A stretch of 64,000 bases of DNA from Bradyrhizobium symbiodeficiens (lineage in GTDB: Bacteria; Pseudomonadota; Alphaproteobacteria; Rhizobiales; Xanthobacteraceae): NCBI RefSeq assembly GCF_002266465.3, contig NZ_CP029427.2:3226501-3290500 (forward strand), given 5' to 3'. The notes beneath the pieces were generated by a model. That model saw only the letters and a list, made by a program, of their open reading frames with translations, was not told the DNA's origin and searched no databases. The translations under genes and the position numbers were made by a program. Below, piece by piece: positions 1 through 11,224 of the stretch. Each line of letters opens with the position of its first letter. The first letter of the stretch is position 1.

Positions 1-1803
1 TTCGATTTCTTCGCGAAGCATTTCAAGTTCGAGCCAGCGCTCTTCGGCGGCGGACAATTCCTCATGCGCCTTGGCGATAGCGGCGGAGGTATCGTCGAAT
101 TTCTTGCGATCCTTGGTATAAAGTTTGGGATCGTCGAGCACCCGCTGCAGCTTGGCAATATCGGCTTGCAGCGTTTCCATCCTCTTCGGCAGTGTCTCCA
201 GCGCATGCTTCTCGTTGAAGCTCAGCTTGCGCTTCGAGGCGGGTGCGGGGGCTGCGGCGCGCTGGTCCTTCTTGTCCGCGGCCGCTTGCGCCTTCGGCGC
301 CTCGCGCTTGAGGTCGGCGCCGCGCTGGATCAGCATGTCGCTGTAGCCGCCGGCATATTCGACCCATTTGCCGTTGCCTTCGGGCGCGATCACGGAGGTG
401 ACGACGCGGTCGAGAAAGTCGCGGTCATGGCTGATCAGGATGACCGTGCCTTCGTAATCGCCGAGCATGTCCTCGAGCACGTCGAGCGTTTCGAGATCGA
501 GGTCGTTGGTCGGCTCGTCCAGCACCAGCAGATTCGACGGCTTGGCCAGCGCGCGCGCCAGCATCAGCCGGCCGCGCTCGCCGCCCGAGAGCACCTCCAC
601 CGGCGTGCCGCGCTGCTCCTGCGCAAACAAGAAGTCCTTCATGTAACCGACGACATGCTTGGGCTTGCCGCCGACCATGATCTGGTCACCACGGCCACCG
701 GTCAGCGCTTCCGCCAGCGTCGATTTGGGATCGAGGCTTTCGCGGTGCTGATCCAGCGTCGCGACCTCCAGATTGGCGCCGAGGCGGATCGTGCCGGAAT
801 CCGGTTGCATGGCGCCGGTGAGCAAATTGACCAGCGTGGTCTTGCCGGCGCCGTTCGGGCCGATGATGCCGAGCCGGTCGCCGCGCTGGATGCGGGTGGA
901 GAAATTGTCGACGATGATGCGGTCGCCATAGGCCTTGCTGACGCCCTTTGCCTCGATCACCAGCTTGCCGGATTGCTCCGCTTCGGCCGCCGCGAGACTG
1001 GCGCTGCCGGCCGTGCCGCGATAGTTGCGCCGCTGGTCGCGCAGCGCATGCAGATTGCCGAGACGCTTGACGTTGCGCTTGCGCCGGCCGGAGACGCCGT
1101 GGCGCAGCCAGTGCTCCTCGTCGACGATCTTGCGGTCGAGCTTGTGCTGGTCGCGCTCTTCTTCCGCCAGCACCTCGTCGCGCCAGCTCTCGAACGAGGC
1201 GAAGCCGCGGTCGATCTGCTTGATTCTGCCGCGATCGAGCCAGGCGGTGGAGCGCGAGAGGTTGGTGAGGAAGCGGCGGTCATGGCTGATGATCACCAGC
1301 GCGCTGCGGCGGCTGTCCAGCTCCTGCTCCAGCCACTCGATCGTCGCGAGATCGAGGTGGTTGGTCGGCTCGTCCAGCAGCAAAATGTCGGGCGAGGGCG
1401 CCAGCACAAAGGCCAGTGCCGCGCGGCGCGCCTCGCCACCGGAGAGATTATGCGGGTTCTCCTCGCCGGTCAGCCCGAGCTGCTCCAGCAGATAGCGCGC
1501 CTGGTGCTGGTCGTCGCCGGGCGCGAGCCCGGACTCGACATAGGCCAGCGTGGTTTTGTGCTCGCCGAAGTCAGGCTCCTGCGGAAGATAGCGCACGGTT
1601 GCGCCCGGTTGCACGAAGCGTGTGCCGCCGTCGGGTTCGACGAGGCCGGCCGCGATCTTCAGCAGTGTCGATTTGCCGGAGCCGTTGCGGCCGATCAAAC
1701 AGACGCGTTCGGACGGCGCGACGTTGAGCTCGACGCCTGACAGCAGCGGCGTGCCGCCAAAGGTCAGCCTGATGTCTTTCAGTTGGATCAGCGGGGGCGC
1801 CAT
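1..1803 (-). CDS. ABC-F family ATPase (Uup-like), 3' end outside window
   Basis: Soluble duplicated-ABC protein of the ABC-F family, whose members act on ribosomes or in DNA maintenance rather than as transporters. Reading from the ATG at 1803 (MAPPLIQLKDI) there are two nucleotide-binding domains: Walker A GRNGSGKST near residues 38-46, signature NLSGGEARRA and Walker B ILLLDEPTNHLDL in the first; Walker A GPNGAGKTT, signature VLSGGERGRL and LLVLDEPTNDLDL in the second. No membrane segment is seen. A charged tail (KRKLSFNEKHALETLPKRME) resembles the Uup C-terminal coiled coil and runs off the window at about residue 601. Its start lies 2 nt after the stop of the YaiI-like gene, so the two are probably cotranscribed. 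Uup is favoured over other ABC-F types because of this tail; the subfamily is an inference. Confidence 0.93.
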   Translation of the reverse strand, partial: MAPPLIQLKDIRLTFGGTPLLSGVELNVAPSERVCLIGRNGSGKSTLLKIAAGLVEPDGGTRFVQPGATVRYLPQEPDFGEHKTTLAYVESGLAPGDDQHQARYLLEQLGLTGEENPHNLSGGEARRAALAFVLAPSPDILLLDEPTNHLDLATIEWLEQELDSRRSALVIISHDRRFLTNLSRSTAWLDRGRIKQIDRGFASFESWRDEVLAEEERDQHKLDRKIVDEEHWLRHGVSGRRKRNVKRLGNLHALRDQRRNYRGTAGSASLAAAEAEQSGKLVIEAKGVSKAYGDRIIVDNFSTRIQRGDRLGIIGPNGAGKTTLVNLLTGAMQPDSGTIRLGANLEVATLDQHRESLDPKSTLAEALTGGRGDQIMVGGKPKHVVGYMKDFLFAQEQRGTPVEVLSGGERGRLMLARALAKPSNLLVLDEPTNDLDLETLDVLEDMLGDYEGTVILISHDRDFLDRVVTSVIAPEGNGKWVEYAGGYSDMLIQRGADLKREAPKAQAAADKKDQRAAAPAPASKRKLSFNEKHALETLPKRMETLQADIAKLQRVLDDPKLYTKDRKKFDDTSAAIAKAHEELSAAEERWLELEMLREEIE

Positions 1804-1805
1804 GA

Positions 1806-2297
1806 TCAGCCTTGATGTGTTGCGGCCTGATCGGCGCGGCGGCGCTGGATCCGGCGCAGCGTCTGGTCGAGCGCCGAGAGGAAAGCGGAACGGTCGCGCG
1901 GAGAGAACGAGCGCGGGCCGCCGGTGACCTCGCCCGCCGAGCGCAGGTCCGTCATCAGATTGCGCACCGCCAGCGTCATGCCGATCGACTCCTCGGTAAA
2001 CGGCTTGCCGTTCGGCGCCATCACGTCGGCGCCGGCCTTGACGCAGCGGCTCGCCAGCGGGATGTCAGAGGTGATGACCACATCGCCGGCCTTGGCGCGC
2101 TCGGCGATCCAGTCGTCGGCGGCGTCCATGCCGGCGCCGGCCGCGATGCGCTCGATCAGCGGATCCTGTGGCACGCGGATGAAATTGCCGGCGACCACGC
2201 TCACGGGCACGCCGTGCCGGAGCGCGACGCGGTAAATCTCGTCCTTCACGGGACAGGCGTCGGCGTCGACATAGATGCGGGTGGGGGTCTCGGTCAT
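1806..2297 (-). CDS. YaiI/YqxD family protein (UPF0178)
   Basis: A 163-residue protein of the UPF0178 (YaiI/YqxD, DUF188) family, a NYN/PIN-like fold of unknown biochemical role. Family features are visible: the N-terminal [28 protein letters not shown], then [20 protein letters not shown] and the downstream [24 protein letters not shown]. The acidic residues of the DADACP and TSDIPLA segments sit where PIN-like nucleases bind metal, but activity is not shown. It is the first gene of an apparent two-gene unit with the ABC-F ATPase. It is transcribed away from the MaoC-like gene, so 2298-2403 should hold divergent promoters. Confidence 0.9.
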   Translation of the reverse strand: MTETPTRIYVDADACPVKDEIYRVALRHGVPVSVVAGNFIRVPQDPLIERIAAGAGMDAADDWIAERAKAGDVVITSDIPLASRCVKAGADVMAPNGKPFTEESIGMTLAVRNLMTDLRSAGEVTGGPRSFSPRDRSAFLSALDQTLRRIQRRRADQAATHQG

Positions 2298-2403
2298 TCC
2301 GCCGCGTGGTACCCCATCCGGGCCGCAAAGGCGAGGGGATTGACCGCTGTTCCCCGGGGCCTACGATCGGCTCCGAAACAACAAGAACAGGGAAGATGAC
2401 CCC

Positions 2404-3204
2404 ATGCCGAACCGGCTCGAAACCTGGCGCGTCGAGGCCTACAACACCGCCAAGCAGTCCGAAAACAAGATGCATGACGATACGGTGGCACGCCGCTTCG
2501 GCTTTTCCGGCGGGCTGGTCCCGGGTGTCGACGTCTTCGCTTATATGATGCATGTGCCGATTGCGCGGTGGGGCCGGGATTTCCTTGAGCGCGGGCTGAT
2601 CGAGGCGCGCTTCATCAAACCGGTCTATGACGGCGAAACCGCCGATGTTGATGCGACCGAGCATAATGGCCTGCTCACCATCGAGGTGTTCAGCCGCACC
2701 GAGCTCTGCGCGACCGGTACGGCCTCGCTGCCCGCCGCCGCGCCGGCGGTGTCGCTGAACGACTTTGTCGAGGTCGCGGCTGTAGCCGAGCGCAAGCCGG
2801 TCAGCGCGACAACGTTCGAGATGGGCAAATGGCTAGGTACGGCGGCGCGCCGCTGGGCCGGGCAGGATGCGTCGGACTATCTCGCCGACATCAGGGAGAC
2901 CGATCCGATCTTCGCACGCGAGGGACTCGGCCATCCCGGCCTGATCCAGCGCGTCATGAACCGCGTGCTGGTGGACAACACCATTCTGGGCCCGTGGATC
3001 CACGTCGGCAGCCGCATGCAGCTCTTGTCCGCCGCACGCGCCGGCGACGAGATCACCGCGCGCGCCAAAGTCACCGCCAACTACGAGAAGAAGGGCCACC
3101 GCTTCGTCGAGCTCGACGCACTCGTCGTCGCCAACGGCACGACGCCGATTGCACACTGCCAGCACATTGCGATCACCCAGCCGCGCGAGCAGGCCGTGGC
3201 GTAG
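2404..3204 (+). CDS. MaoC/hotdog-fold acyl dehydratase-like protein
   Basis: A 266-residue soluble protein. The N-terminal third (KMHDDTVARRFGFSGGLVPGVDVFAYM, residues about 22-48) resembles the substrate-entry region of MaoC-like hydratases, where the usual pattern is a D...A..GF.G.I.PG run, and the C-terminal part (ITARAKVTANYEKKGHRFVELDALVVANGT) resembles the closing strands of a hotdog fold. The length is compatible with a double-hotdog protein. The start ATG at 2404 has a GGAAG ribosome-binding site at 2391-2395. No neighbour suggests a pathway and the substrate is unknown. Confidence 0.7.
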   Translation: MPNRLETWRVEAYNTAKQSENKMHDDTVARRFGFSGGLVPGVDVFAYMMHVPIARWGRDFLERGLIEARFIKPVYDGETADVDATEHNGLLTIEVFSRTELCATGTASLPAAAPAVSLNDFVEVAAVAERKPVSATTFEMGKWLGTAARRWAGQDASDYLADIRETDPIFAREGLGHPGLIQRVMNRVLVDNTILGPWIHVGSRMQLLSAARAGDEITARAKVTANYEKKGHRFVELDALVVANGTTPIAHCQHIAITQPREQAVA

Positions 3205-3228
3205 GCGAGGATAAAGCGCGCTGTTGCC

Positions 3229-3316
3229 ACATCGTCGTGCCCGGGCTCGTCCCGAGCATCCACGTCCTTCGCGCATAGAGGCTTGGATGGCCGGGTCAAG
3301 CCCGGCCATGACGGCG
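3229..3316. repeat. Palindromic intergenic repeat (family A, diverged)
   Basis: Between two converging genes lies an imperfect inverted repeat: GTCGTGCCCGGGCTCGTCCCG on one side and CGGGTCAAGCCCGGCCATGAC on the other. It has the same general design as the better conserved elements at 7695, 9426 and 15999, with outer arms related to GTCAT..CCGGG and its complement. It probably folds as a long hairpin in transcripts coming from both sides. Confidence 0.6.
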
Positions 3317-3343
3317 GAGAGAGCGTAGGCTCTTACGCTTCCG

Positions 3344-5716
3344 CTATGCCGCCTTTTTCTTCGCGTCCTGGATCGCCCGCCACACCCGCTCCGAGGTCAG
3401 CGGCATGTCGATGTGCTTGATGCCGTACTCGGACAAGGCGTCAAGCACGGCGTTCACCACCGTCGACAGGCTGCCGGCGCAGCCGGCTTCGCCGCAGCCC
3501 TTGCTGCCGAGTGGATTGGTCGTTGCAGGCACCGGGTGATCGCCGACCGTCATGTTGGGAACGTCCTCGGCGCGGGGCAGGGCGTAGTCCATCAGCGAGC
3601 CCGTGATCGGCTGGCCGCTCTCATCGTAGCGGATGTGCTCCATCAGCGCTTGGCCGATACCTTGCACGACGCCGCCATGGAGCTGGCCTGCGACCAGCAT
3701 CGGGTTGACCACCGTGCCGAAATCGTTGACCGCGCTGTAGCGCACGATCTGCACCACGCCGGTATCAGGATCGATCTCGACCTCGGCGACGTGGCAGCCG
3801 TTCGGGAACGCCGAGGCGACCGGTTCGCTGGTGTGATCGACGTCGAGGCTGTCGGGCACGCCCTCCGGCGTCTTGCCGTCATGCAAGCGCTTGGCGAGCT
3901 CCATGATGTCGATGCTGCGGTCGGTGCCGGCAATGGTGAAGCTGCCGCCTTCGAATTCGATGTCGGCTTCGGATGCTTCGAGCATATGCGCAGCTGCCCG
4001 CTTGCCCTTCTCGATGACGAGCTTGGCAGCCCCCACGATGGCCTGGCCGGTCGCCATGATCGAGCGCGAGCCGCCGGTGCCGTTGCCGGAGTGGACGATG
4101 TCGCTGTCGCCCTGCACGAGCTTGACGCTCTCGAAGGGGACGCCGAGCTGCGCACTCAGCACTTGCGCGAACGGCGTGGCATGGCCCTGGCCGTAATCGA
4201 GCGTGCCGGTGATGAGCTGCACGGTGCCGTCAGCATCGAACACGATCTTGCCGAGCTCCGGGCTCGGCGGTGCGGTGACCTCGAGATAGGAGCCGACGGC
4301 GATGCCGCGCAGCTTGCCGGCCTTCTTGCTCTCTTTCTTGCGCTTGGCGAAATTCTCGTGGTCCGAGATTTCGAGCGCCTTGTTGAACACGGCCTGGAAG
4401 TCGCCGCTGTCATAGGTGACGCCGGAGGACGCCGCGAACGGGATCTGGCTCGGCTTGATGAAATTGCGCTTGCGCAAGGTCAGCCGGTTGATGCCCATCT
4501 CGTCGGCGGCGCGGTCGATCAGCCGCTCCATGTAATAGTTCGCCTCGGGCCGGCCGGCACCGCGATAGGCGCCCATCAGCGTGGTGTTGGTCAAGACCAC
4601 CTTGATGTCGACGGCCATGAGCGGCGTGCGGTAGACGCTGGAAAAGTTCTTGCCGGTGTTGAGCGAAAGCGGCCCCGGCGCGACGCCGGTGATGTAGGCG
4701 CCGAGATTGCCGAAGCCTTCAAGCCTGGCCGCGAGGAAAAGCCCCTCGGCGTCGAGCGCGAGCTCGGCATGGATCTTCTGCGCACGGCCGTGGCTGTCGG
4801 AAAGGAAGGCGGTCGAGCGCTCGTCGAGCCACTTCACCGGCTTGCCCAATTCCTTCGCCGCGTACAGGATGCACATGTATTCGGGATAGTTGATGTTCTT
4901 CATGCCGAAGGAGCCGCCGACATTGGCGGTGAGGATGCGCACCTTCTCGTTCGGCACTTTCAGGTTCTTGGCGAGGTTGGCGCGGTTGCCGGCGACGCCC
5001 TGCGTCGGTACCTGAAGCGTGTAGCGCTCGGTCTTCTTGTCGTAGGAGGCCAGCCCGACGCGCGGTTCCATCGAGACGACGGCGACACGGGTGTTCTCGA
5101 TGTCGACCTTGGTGACATGGGCGGCGCTGGCGAAGGCCGCGTTGACCTTGTCCGTGTCGCCATAATGGTAGTCGAGCACGACGTTACCAGGGATGTGGTC
5201 GTAGAGCTGCGGCGCGCCGGGTTTTGCGGCTTCCTCGGGATCGGTGACCGCCGGCAGCGGCTCGATGTCGAGCTCGACCGCCTCTGCGGCATCGCGCGCT
5301 TGCGCCAGCGTCTCGGCGACCACGAAGGCGACGGGATCGCCGACGAAGCGGACCTTGTCGGTCGCGAGCGGCTGGCGGTTGGTCTGGAGGAGGGGCGAGC
5401 CGTCGCGGCTCTTGAGCGGCAGGCCGCAGGTGAAGGGACCGTAGCCGGCGGCATCGAGATCCCTGCCGGTCCACACGCCCAGCACGCCCGGCATGGCCTT
5501 GGCGGCGTCGATGCCGATGCCGCGGATGAGGCCATGGGCGTGGGTGGAACGAACGACCACGGCATAGGCCTGGCCGGGCAGGTTGAAATCGTCGGTATAG
5601 CGGCCCTTGCCGCGCACCAGGGTGTCGTCCTCCTTGCGGCGGACAGGCTGCCCGACGCCGTATTTTTGCAGTGCAATAGCGTTTTCGAGCGTGGACGATG
5701 AGGTGTGATCTTGCAT
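3344..5716 (-). CDS. Xanthine dehydrogenase/CoxL-family molybdopterin-binding subunit
   Basis: Large catalytic subunit of a molybdenum hydroxylase, about 790 residues. The N-terminal a/b hammerhead domain (GQPVRRKEDDTLVRGKGRYTDD) is followed by the Mo-cofactor domains: GGSFGMKN near residue 267, AYRGAGRPEA near 380, TGTLDYGQGHATPFAQV near 515 and KGCGEAGCAGS near 738, whose Glu is the usual catalytic base. AYRGAGR marks the form II (CoxL-like, non-CO) type; true CO dehydrogenase has AYXCSFR. The start at 5716 (MQDHTSSS) is chosen because family similarity begins just after it; ATG 5740 is an in-frame alternative and neither has a strong ribosome-binding site. No FAD or 2Fe-2S subunit gene lies beside it, so partners must be elsewhere or fused types are used. 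Substrate unknown. Confidence 0.92.
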   Translation of the reverse strand: MQDHTSSSTLENAIALQKYGVGQPVRRKEDDTLVRGKGRYTDDFNLPGQAYAVVVRSTHAHGLIRGIGIDAAKAMPGVLGVWTGRDLDAAGYGPFTCGLPLKSRDGSPLLQTNRQPLATDKVRFVGDPVAFVVAETLAQARDAAEAVELDIEPLPAVTDPEEAAKPGAPQLYDHIPGNVVLDYHYGDTDKVNAAFASAAHVTKVDIENTRVAVVSMEPRVGLASYDKKTERYTLQVPTQGVAGNRANLAKNLKVPNEKVRILTANVGGSFGMKNINYPEYMCILYAAKELGKPVKWLDERSTAFLSDSHGRAQKIHAELALDAEGLFLAARLEGFGNLGAYITGVAPGPLSLNTGKNFSSVYRTPLMAVDIKVVLTNTTLMGAYRGAGRPEANYYMERLIDRAADEMGINRLTLRKRNFIKPSQIPFAASSGVTYDSGDFQAVFNKALEISDHENFAKRKKESKKAGKLRGIAVGSYLEVTAPPSPELGKIVFDADGTVQLITGTLDYGQGHATPFAQVLSAQLGVPFESVKLVQGDSDIVHSGNGTGGSRSIMATGQAIVGAAKLVIEKGKRAAAHMLEASEADIEFEGGSFTIAGTDRSIDIMELAKRLHDGKTPEGVPDSLDVDHTSEPVASAFPNGCHVAEVEIDPDTGVVQIVRYSAVNDFGTVVNPMLVAGQLHGGVVQGIGQALMEHIRYDESGQPITGSLMDYALPRAEDVPNMTVGDHPVPATTNPLGSKGCGEAGCAGSLSTVVNAVLDALSEYGIKHIDMPLTSERVWRAIQDAKKKAA

Positions 5717-5925
5717 GGAATTGACCTGAAAAGCCGGCATTTGCGCAATTTCGCGGCAGCGGGGCACCGGGCTCTCCTCAAATAACCCACCGCCCCGTTC
5801 ACGACAACGCACGAATGGGCATGGTCCCATGTGATGCGTTGTTGCGCATACCCGCCGCGCTGCTAAGGTTTCAGGCGAAAAATCAATTCCAGACCGGCCC
5901 GACCGGCCGCGGAAAGACAGTTTGT

Positions 5926-6999
5926 ATGAATGACCACACGCGGCTCCGCGACGGCCATGCGCCGCACGGTGAGCTGGAGGGGTCGATGGCGGCGGTGGCG
6001 TTGGCCACCGAACCGGCCGTCGGCGCGCAGGCGTCGGGAACCGGCGTCTATGCGGCGCTGGACCTCGGCACCAACAATTGCAGGCTGCTGATCGCCTGTC
6101 CGACCCAGGAGGGCTTTCGCGTCGTCGATTCCTTCTCGCGCATCATCCGGCTCGGGGAGGGGGTCTCGTCGACCGGCTGCATCAGCGAGGCCGCGATCGA
6201 GCGTGCCATCGCCGCACTCAGCATTTGTCGTGACAAGATCAATTTGCGCAAGGCTCGCCGGCTGCGGCTGATCGCAACCGAGGCCTGCCGCGCGGCCTCG
6301 AACGCGGAGGGGTTCCGCAGCCGCGTCGCGGCCGAGACCGGCATCGAGCTGGAGGTGATCGACCGCGAGACCGAGGCCGCGCTCGCGGTGGTCGGCTGTT
6401 CGCCGCTGGTCGACCCCAGGGGACGCGGCGCGATCCTGTTCGACATCGGCGGCGGTTCGACCGAATTGGTGAGAATCGAGCGCGACGCAGACAATCCGCA
6501 GCCGCGCATAAAAGCCTGGATGTCGATCCCCTATGGCGTGGTCACGCTCGCCGAGCAGTTCGGCGGCCGCGACGTGACGCCGGAGATCTACGCCGCGATG
6601 GAGCAGGAGGTCGCCAACCACGTCGCGCCGTTCGCCGACGTGCACGGCGGCGATCTCGCCGACATGCACCTGCTCGGCACCTCGGGCACGGTAACGACGC
6701 TCGCCGGCATCCACCTCAATCTCGCGCGCTACGATCGGCGCCGCATCGACAGCATCTGGATGAACGATACCGACATTACCGCGACCATCAACAAGCTGCT
6801 CGGCATGAGCTACGAGGAACGCGCCAACAACAGCTGCATCAGCGTCGAGCGTGCCGATCTCGTGCTCGCCGGCTGCGCCATTCTCGATGCCATCAGGCGC
6901 TCCTTCCCGTTGCCGCGCCTGCGCGTCGCCGACCGCGGCCTGCGCGAGGGCATGCTGGTCGAGATGATGCGCGAGGACGGCGCCCTCAGGAGCTGGTGA
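5926..6999 (+). CDS. Ppx/GppA family exopolyphosphatase
   Basis: Exopolyphosphatase/guanosine pentaphosphatase family of the actin-like ATPase superfamily, which removes terminal phosphate from polyphosphate or pppGpp. The N-terminal phosphate loop ALDLGTNNCRLLIA, the DSFSRIIRLGEGV segment, ATEACRAASN, and the second phosphate motif LFDIGGGSTELV are all present, followed by GTSGTVTTLAGI. At 357 residues it is the short form without the C-terminal HD domain. ATG 5926 (MNDHTRLRDG) is preferred because GGAAAG lies 9 nt upstream; the first 35 or so residues are a variable tail. It ends 1 nt before rlmE, giving a two-gene operon (ppx-rlmE), an arrangement common in Rhizobiales. Confidence 0.93.
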   Translation: MNDHTRLRDGHAPHGELEGSMAAVALATEPAVGAQASGTGVYAALDLGTNNCRLLIACPTQEGFRVVDSFSRIIRLGEGVSSTGCISEAAIERAIAALSICRDKINLRKARRLRLIATEACRAASNAEGFRSRVAAETGIELEVIDRETEAALAVVGCSPLVDPRGRGAILFDIGGGSTELVRIERDADNPQPRIKAWMSIPYGVVTLAEQFGGRDVTPEIYAAMEQEVANHVAPFADVHGGDLADMHLLGTSGTVTTLAGIHLNLARYDRRRIDSIWMNDTDITATINKLLGMSYEERANNSCISVERADLVLAGCAILDAIRRSFPLPRLRVADRGLREGMLVEMMREDGALRSW

Positions 7000-7000
7000 G

Positions 7001-7687
7001 ATGGCCAAGGACACCACCGGCCGCTTGCACGTCCAGGTCAAGACCGGCGGCAAGCGCAAATTGTCGTCGAAGCTGTGGCTTGAGCGGCAGCTCAACGACC
7101 CCTATGTGGTGAAGGCGAAGGCGCTGGGCTATCGCTCGCGCGCCGCCTTCAAGCTGCTCGAGATCGACGACAAATATCGCTTGCTCAAGCACGGCATGTC
7201 GGTGGTCGATCTCGGCGCCGCGCCGGGCGGCTGGAGCCAGATCGCCGCCAAGCGCGTCGGCTCGGTCGACGGCAAGGGCAAGGTCGTCGCGATCGATCTG
7301 CTGGAGATGCCTGAGATTGCGGGCGTCGATTTCGCCCAGCTCGACTTCATGGACAACGATGCCCCGGAAAAGCTCAAGGCCATGCTCGGCGGCGGCGCCG
7401 ACTTCGTGATGTCCGACATGGCCGCCAACACCACCGGTCACCGCAAGACCGACCAGCTCCGCATCGTCGGCCTGATCGAGACCGCGGCCGCCTTTGCCTG
7501 CGACGTGCTCAAGCCCGGCGGGACGTTCCTGGCCAAGGCATTCCAGAGCGGCGCCGACGCCGATCTGCTCGCCCAGCTCAAGCGCGACTTTGCGACGGTG
7601 CGCCATGTGAAGCCGGCGGCGAGCCGGCAGGATTCCTCGGAGCGATACGTGCTGGCGACGGGATTTCGAGGTGTCGGATCGGCATAG
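7001..7687 (+). CDS. rlmE: 23S rRNA (uridine2552-2'-O)-methyltransferase RlmE/FtsJ
   Basis: SAM-dependent methyltransferase that 2'-O-methylates U2552 in the 23S rRNA A-loop during late 50S assembly. The SAM motif VVDLGAAPGGWSQIA lies near residues 68-82. The K-D-K-E catalytic tetrad is visible: Lys in RAAFKLLEI (about 51), Asp in VMSDMAANTTG (about 138), Lys in FLAKAFQ (about 178) and Glu in SSERYVLATGF (about 214). At 228 residues it is slightly longer than E. coli RlmE because of a basic N-terminal extension (GGKRKLSSKLW) typical of alphaproteobacterial forms. It follows ppx with 1 nt spacing, so it is probably cotranscribed and translationally coupled. Confidence 0.97.
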   Translation: MAKDTTGRLHVQVKTGGKRKLSSKLWLERQLNDPYVVKAKALGYRSRAAFKLLEIDDKYRLLKHGMSVVDLGAAPGGWSQIAAKRVGSVDGKGKVVAIDLLEMPEIAGVDFAQLDFMDNDAPEKLKAMLGGGADFVMSDMAANTTGHRKTDQLRIVGLIETAAAFACDVLKPGGTFLAKAFQSGADADLLAQLKRDFATVRHVKPAASRQDSSERYVLATGFRGVGSA

Positions 7688-7694
7688 CCTCGTG

Positions 7695-7806
7695 CTCGGT
7701 CATTCCGGGGCGCCTCGAAGAGGCGGCCCGGAATCCATATCTCTACGGATCTTGCGGTGCGATGGATTCCGGGTTCGATGCTGCGCATCGCCCCGGAATG
7801 ACCGAG
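7695..7806. repeat. Palindromic intergenic repeat (family A)
   Basis: The ends are a perfect 18-bp inverted repeat, CTCGGTCATTCCGGGGCG at 7695-7712 and its complement ending at 7806. The interior carries GGCCCGGAATCCAT and GATGGATTCCGGGTT, a second nested inversion. It sits between convergent genes (rlmE and the DHA2 exporter) and could act as a bidirectional terminator hairpin. Related copies occur at 9426 and 15999. Confidence 0.85.
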
Positions 7807-7813
7807 GAGGTCT

Positions 7814-9304
7814 TCACCCCAACCTTTGATCGCGGACGTCCTGCGTATCCTCGGACGCTGCCTTGACCGCCGCCTTCTCCGCGCCCTTGCCGGCGCCTTT
7901 GCGGCTGGCGATCTCCACGGCCCTGCGGCCGGAGATCTCGTCGCCGGCGTCGACCGGCATCTGCCAGAAGAACCAGCTCGATGCCGCCGAGGTCAGCGCG
8001 ACCACGAGGAAGGCGGGGGCGAACACGGTGGCGTCGATTTCGCTGACATGGTTGAACCACATCGTCGTTTCCACGCATGCCGCGCCGACGGCGACGCCGG
8101 CGGACACCGCGAGCTGCTGGTTGACGCTGACCAGCGTGGTGGCGCGGCTCATCTGCGCGGTCTCGACGTCGGCATAGGCGACCGTGTTGATCGCGGTGAA
8201 CTCGAGCGAGCGGAAGAAGCCGCCGACCACCAGGATGACCATGATGATGAGCAGCGGCGTCGTCACCGTGAACAGCGCGCAGACTGCGAGGAAGAACGCG
8301 CTGACGATCGCGTTCACGGTCATCAGATTGCGGAAGCCGAAGGTGCGGATGATGCGCGCCGCCAGCGTCTTCATGCCCATCGCGCCGAGCGAGGAGGCGA
8401 AGGTGACGAGGCCCGAATGGAACGGCGACAGCCCGAAGCCGATCTGCATCAGGAGCGGCAGCAGGAACGGCAGCGCGCCGATGCCGAGCCGGAACAGGAA
8501 GCCGCCGAACACGGCCGCGCGCAGCGTTGGCAGCTTCAGGAGCGAGAAATCGAGCACCGGAGACCCGGTGCGCCGGGCGTGGATGACATAAAGCGTCATC
8601 GAGATCGCGCCGCCCGCGATCAGTGCGGCGACGGTGCTCCATGGCAGCAGGTTGAGACCGGCAACCGACAGGCCGAAGGCGATGCCGGCGAGGCCGATGC
8701 CCGCCAGCACCATGCCATAGAGGTCGAACGGCTCGCGTTCCTCGCTCTTGATCGGGTCGATGAAGCGCAGCGCCATGAAGATGCCGAGCAGCCCGATCGG
8801 AATGTTGATCAGGAAGATCCAGTGCCAGGACGCATAGGTGGTGATGAAGCCGCCGAGCGGCGGGCCGATCACGGGACCGATCAGGGCAGGGACCGTCACC
8901 CAGGCCATGGCGTTGACCAGCGCGCTCTTGTCGACCGAGCGCAGCAGCACGAGACGCCCGACCGGCGTCATCATGGCCCCGCCCATGCCTTGCAGGATGC
9001 GCGCGAACACGAAATCGGTGACCGAACCCGAGAGCGCGCAGCCGATCGACCCCACCATGAACACGCCGACCGCGATCGCGAACACCATCCGTGCGCCGAA
9101 CCGGTCCGCGGTCCAGCCGCTCGCCGGGATGAACACCGCGAGCGACAGCAGATAGGACGTGATCGCGAGCTTGAGCGTCAGCGGGCTGGTGCCGATGTCG
9201 GCCGCGATCGCCGGCAGCGAAGTGGCGATCACTGTCGAGTCCATGTTCTCCATGAAGAGAGCAGTGGCCACGATCAGCGGAATGACGCGTTGCTTGTCGA
9301 CCAT
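7814..9304 (-). CDS. DHA2 (EmrB/QacA-type) MFS drug exporter
   Basis: A 496-residue inner-membrane proton-drug antiporter of the major facilitator superfamily, DHA2 family. It starts MVDKQRVIPLIVATALFMEN, with motif D1-like MDSTVIATSLPAIA at about residues 22-35, motif A GWTADRFGARMVF after helix 2, motif C-like GPVIGPPLGGF in helix 5, and about 14 hydrophobic segments. The C-terminal tail is charged and likely cytoplasmic (SGRRAVEIASRKGAGKGAEK). No membrane-fusion protein or regulator gene is adjacent. It is divergent from guaB across a 429-nt spacer. The substrate cannot be read from the sequence. Confidence 0.92.
   Translation of the reverse strand: MVDKQRVIPLIVATALFMENMDSTVIATSLPAIAADIGTSPLTLKLAITSYLLSLAVFIPASGWTADRFGARMVFAIAVGVFMVGSIGCALSGSVTDFVFARILQGMGGAMMTPVGRLVLLRSVDKSALVNAMAWVTVPALIGPVIGPPLGGFITTYASWHWIFLINIPIGLLGIFMALRFIDPIKSEEREPFDLYGMVLAGIGLAGIAFGLSVAGLNLLPWSTVAALIAGGAISMTLYVIHARRTGSPVLDFSLLKLPTLRAAVFGGFLFRLGIGALPFLLPLLMQIGFGLSPFHSGLVTFASSLGAMGMKTLAARIIRTFGFRNLMTVNAIVSAFFLAVCALFTVTTPLLIIMVILVVGGFFRSLEFTAINTVAYADVETAQMSRATTLVSVNQQLAVSAGVAVGAACVETTMWFNHVSEIDATVFAPAFLVVALTSAASSWFFWQMPVDAGDEISGRRAVEIASRKGAGKGAEKAAVKAASEDTQDVRDQRLG

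Positions 9305-11224
<1,920 letters not shown>

Noticed and set aside
3413..5701. Long plus-strand open frame of about 760 codons opposite the CoxL-like gene
   Set aside because: It is antisense to a clear molybdenum hydroxylase gene, its composition is rich in Arg, His, Asp, Gly and Ala with no family motifs, and long antisense frames are expected in high-GC DNA.
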